A stretch of 6,279 bases of DNA from an uncultured Gammaproteobacteria bacterium (lineage in GTDB: Bacteria > Pseudomonadota > Gammaproteobacteria > Steroidobacterales > GCA-2729495). The notes beneath the pieces were generated by a model. It saw only the letters and a program-made list of their open reading frames with translations, had not been told where the DNA came from and did no database searches. Each line of letters begins with the position of its first letter. The stretch's first letter is position 1. Position numbers and translations under genes: made by a program. The DNA lies in assembly GCA_937958785.1 (NCBI GenBank), contig CALGMY010000099.1, forward strand, positions 1 to 6,279, in the 5' to 3' direction. Of the stretch, positions 4,434-6,279 are shown one piece after another.

Positions 4434-5606
4434 TCAGAACGCCGCGATGCCCGTCTGCGCGCGGCCGAGGATCAGGCCGTGGATGTCGTGGGTGCCCTCG
4501 TAGGTGTTCACGGTCTCCAGGTTCATCACGTGGCGGATCACCTGGTACTCGTCGGCAATGCCGTTGGCGCCGTGGATGTCCCGGGCAGCCCGGGCGATGT
4601 CCAGCGCCTTGCCGCAGTTGTTGCGCTTGAGCAGGCTCACGGCCTCGTGGGGCAGGCGTCCCGCGTCCTTCAGGCGGCCTGCGCGCAGGCAGGCCGCGAG
4701 GCCGAGGGCGATCTCGGTCTGCATGTCGGCGAGCTTCTTCTGCACGAGCTGGGTGGCAGCCAGCGGCCGGCCGAACTGCCGGCGCTCCAGGGCGTAGCCC
4801 AGGGCCGCATGCCAGCAGAACTCGGCGGCGCCGAGCACGCCCCAGGCGATGCCGTAGCGGGCGTTGTTCAGGCAGCCGAAGGGACCCTTGAGGCCGGCGG
4901 CACCCGGCAGCAGCGCGTCTTCCGGCACGAAGAAGTCCTGCAGCACGATCTGCCCGGTGATCGAGGCCCGCAGCGACATCTTGTTCTTGAGGGCCGGCGT
5001 CTCCAGGCCCTTCTGGCCCCGTTCGAAGACGAAGCCCCGGATGGTCTCCGTCTCGTCCTTTGCCCAGACCACGAAGACGTCGGCGATGGGGCTGTGGCTG
5101 ATCCAGGTCTTGGTGCCGGTCAGGGTCCAGCCCCCTTTCACGGGCCTGGCCCTCGTGCGCATGGCGCCCGGGTCGGAGCCGGCCTCCGGTTCCGTCAGCC
5201 CGAAGCAGCCGATGAGTTCGCCGGTCGCCAGCCGGGGCAGGTACCGGTCCTTCTGGGCGTCGGTGCCGTAGGCGTGGATCGGGTGCATCACCAGCGAGGA
5301 CTGCACGCTGATGGCGGACCGGTAGGCCGAGTCCACCCGCTCCAGCTCCCGGGCGATGAGCCCGTAGGCCACCGCCGACACGCCGGCGCACCCGTAGCCC
5401 TGGATGGTGGCGCCGAGCAGGCCCACCTCGCCCATCTCCTTCAGGATGCCGGGGTCGAAGTGCTCCGTCCGGTTCGACTCGATCACCCGGGGCTGCAGCC
5501 GGCCCTCTGCATAGTCCCGGGCGGCGTCCCGCACCAGGCGCTCGTCGGGGGTGAGCTCCCCGTCCAGGTCCAGGGGGTCCTGCCAGTCGAAAGTAACCTT
5601 GGCCAT
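4434..5606 (-). CDS. gcdH: Glutaryl-CoA dehydrogenase
   Basis: The 390-residue protein begins at ATG 5606 and has the full length of the family. It oxidises and decarboxylates glutaryl-CoA to crotonyl-CoA with FAD, in lysine, tryptophan and some aromatic breakdown. It closely follows the human enzyme as I remember it: RELERVDSAYRSAISVQSSL (Arg96, the likely counterpart of the active-site arginine), GCFGLTEPEAGSDPGAM (FAD/substrate loop, residues 133-149), GTKTWIS, GGPFGCLNNARYGIAWGVLGA-like core at 241-260, LLKRNNCGKALDIAR, and the catalytic base Glu370 in NTYEGTHDIH near the C-terminus. These features separate it from general short-chain acyl-CoA dehydrogenases. Electrons would pass to electron-transfer flavoprotein, which is not encoded here. 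No other lysine-degradation gene is in view. The ribosome binding site is poor. It is divergent from the next gene across 76 bp and convergent with the REP doublet. Confidence 0.95.
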   Translation of the reverse strand: MAKVTFDWQDPLDLDGELTPDERLVRDAARDYAEGRLQPRVIESNRTEHFDPGILKEMGEVGLLGATIQGYGCAGVSAVAYGLIARELERVDSAYRSAISVQSSLVMHPIHAYGTDAQKDRYLPRLATGELIGCFGLTEPEAGSDPGAMRTRARPVKGGWTLTGTKTWISHSPIADVFVVWAKDETETIRGFVFERGQKGLETPALKNKMSLRASITGQIVLQDFFVPEDALLPGAAGLKGPFGCLNNARYGIAWGVLGAAEFCWHAALGYALERRQFGRPLAATQLVQKKLADMQTEIALGLAACLRAGRLKDAGRLPHEAVSLLKRNNCGKALDIARAARDIHGANGIADEYQVIRHVMNLETVNTYEGTHDIHGLILGRAQTGIAAF

Positions 5607-5619
5607 GGGTGCAATCCGG

Positions 5620-5649
5620 TTCAGGCCGCTTCGCCGGCCCGTTTATGAT
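5620..5649 (+). promoter_or_regulatory. Possible sigma70-type promoter for the beta-propeller gene
   Basis: TATGAT at 5644-5649 matches the -10 consensus at five of six positions, with a weak TTCAGG at 5620-5625 and 18-nt spacing. It lies in the only AT-rich patch of the 76-bp divergent gap (5640-5659). The start codon follows 33 nt after the -10 box. The -35 element is poor, so this is a tentative call. Confidence 0.3.
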
Positions 5650-5682
5650 TCACACTTTAGCCCGTCACCCGGCACTCCGCCC

Positions 5683-6279
5683 ATGCCGTCCATCTCCCGT
5701 TACGCCCACCTGCCCCTGGATGCGACGCCCCGGGACCCGGGTCAGTCCCGGCCGGCGTCGACCCTGAAGCCCTTCGCGGCCGGGGACGTGTTCGTGGGCG
5801 CCACCCTGCTGGACAACCCGGCGGACGACCATGCGGGGCAGGGACGCATCCTGCAGTACGACGCGGACCTGAACGAGAAGGGCGTGCTCTGGGTCGAGGG
5901 CACCACCCACCTGGTCTACGGCCTCACCTTCGCGCCGGACGGCGTGCTCTGGGCCCAGGACCCCTGGGCCTGGACGACCGTGCGGGTGGACCCGGCGGGC
6001 CACCAGCTGCCGAACCTGCAGTTCGACATGCGGGCCTTCTCGAAAGTGCACTTCATGGCGGACGGCACCCTCCTGTTCACCGAGAACCTGGCGGGGGACC
6101 ACCAGCCCCTGCCGCTGACCACCCGGCACCGGCCGTTGCCCGGCCACACCACCCGGCTCGGCGACGGCCACCTGTGGCGCTACACCCCGGATGGCGAACT
6201 CGTCGAGATCGGCGAGCCCGAGTACCACGGGGGCATGAGCGGCAGCATGGCGGTGACGCACTCGGTGCTGTCCCCGGAC
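5683..6279 (+). CDS. Beta-propeller-like protein (3' truncated by window edge)
   Basis: From ATG 5683 the frame is open for 199 codons to the end of the window without a stop. Only the N-terminal part is seen. There is no signal peptide, so it is probably cytoplasmic. After a Pro-rich start, several segments repeat the pattern of propeller blades: AGDVFVGATLLD, GRILQYDADLNEKGVLWVEG, LVYGLTFAPDGVLWAQDP, TTVRVDPAGHQLPNL, KVHFMADGTLLFTENL, and GHLWRYTPDGELVEIGEPE. The alternation of a DG turn with a following strand (APDGVLW, MADGTLLF, TPDGEL) resembles NHL/SMP-30-type propellers. The exact family is not recognised, and no catalytic residues can be named. No ribosome binding site is visible before the ATG. 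The complementary frame across the same span is also open but has no recognisable family and is the shadow. Confidence 0.7.
   Translation, partial: MPSISRYAHLPLDATPRDPGQSRPASTLKPFAAGDVFVGATLLDNPADDHAGQGRILQYDADLNEKGVLWVEGTTHLVYGLTFAPDGVLWAQDPWAWTTVRVDPAGHQLPNLQFDMRAFSKVHFMADGTLLFTENLAGDHQPLPLTTRHRPLPGHTTRLGDGHLWRYTPDGELVEIGEPEYHGGMSGSMAVTHSVLSPD

Noticed and set aside
4377..5648. 423-codon open frame on the plus strand across the gcdH region
   Set aside because: It is antisense to a full-length, clearly recognisable glutaryl-CoA dehydrogenase; long antisense frames are expected at this GC content, and its product shows no family pattern.

Overview
The window is very GC-rich, densely coding bacterial chromosome, most likely from a gammaproteobacterium of the Xanthomonadales/Chromatiales type. 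This rests on three things: strong G/C bias at third codon positions, a GTAG-footed REP doublet of the kind scattered through Xanthomonas- and Pseudomonas-like genomes, and the protein families present (TPR/TonB_C protein, YkvA/DUF1232, proteobacterial glutaryl-CoA dehydrogenase). The assignment is an inference; there is no rRNA or other marker gene here.

Layout from left to right. (1) 3-797 (+): C-terminal part of a TPR-like protein ending in a TonB C-terminal domain, cut by the window edge. (2) 842-1402 (+): a pyridoxamine-5'-phosphate-oxidase-fold flavoprotein. (3) 1448-1786 (+): a small YkvA/DUF1232 membrane-associated protein, bracketed by a near-perfect inverted repeat (1398-1422 and 1816-1838) whose outer ends lie at the stop codons of the two flanking genes. 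(4) 2609-1834 (-): a two-gene unit, an exported guanyl-specific ribonuclease of the barnase/RNase Sa family followed with an ATGA overlap by its barstar-type inhibitor. (5) 2684-3205 (+): a GFA/CENP-V-type zinc protein, divergent from the ribonuclease. (6) 3867-3218 (-): a VapBC-type toxin-antitoxin operon (AbrB-fold antitoxin, PIN toxin, GTGA overlap) with two adjacent dyads in front of it. (7) 3988-4332 (+): an unrecognised 114-residue protein. (8) 4325-4433: a REP doublet (REPIN) with 35-nt perfect arms that fills the whole convergent gap. (9) 5606-4434 (-): glutaryl-CoA dehydrogenase. (10) 5683-6279 (+): the start of a beta-propeller-like protein, cut by the right edge.

The genes do not form one pathway. 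The window reads as accessory or housekeeping single genes in alternating orientation, separated by structured repeats. Its centre holds two unrelated ribonuclease/inhibitor pairs within about 2 kb: an exported RNase with a cytoplasmic inhibitor, and an intracellular PIN RNase with a DNA-binding antitoxin. Three of the convergent gene ends sit in or against inverted repeats (1816-1838, 3202-3221, 4325-4433), which may serve as two-way transcription barriers. I see no CRISPR array, tRNA, rRNA, integrase or transposase gene. I did not find a clearly new multi-gene system; the best candidate for something undescribed is the inverted-repeat-bracketed DUF1232 unit.
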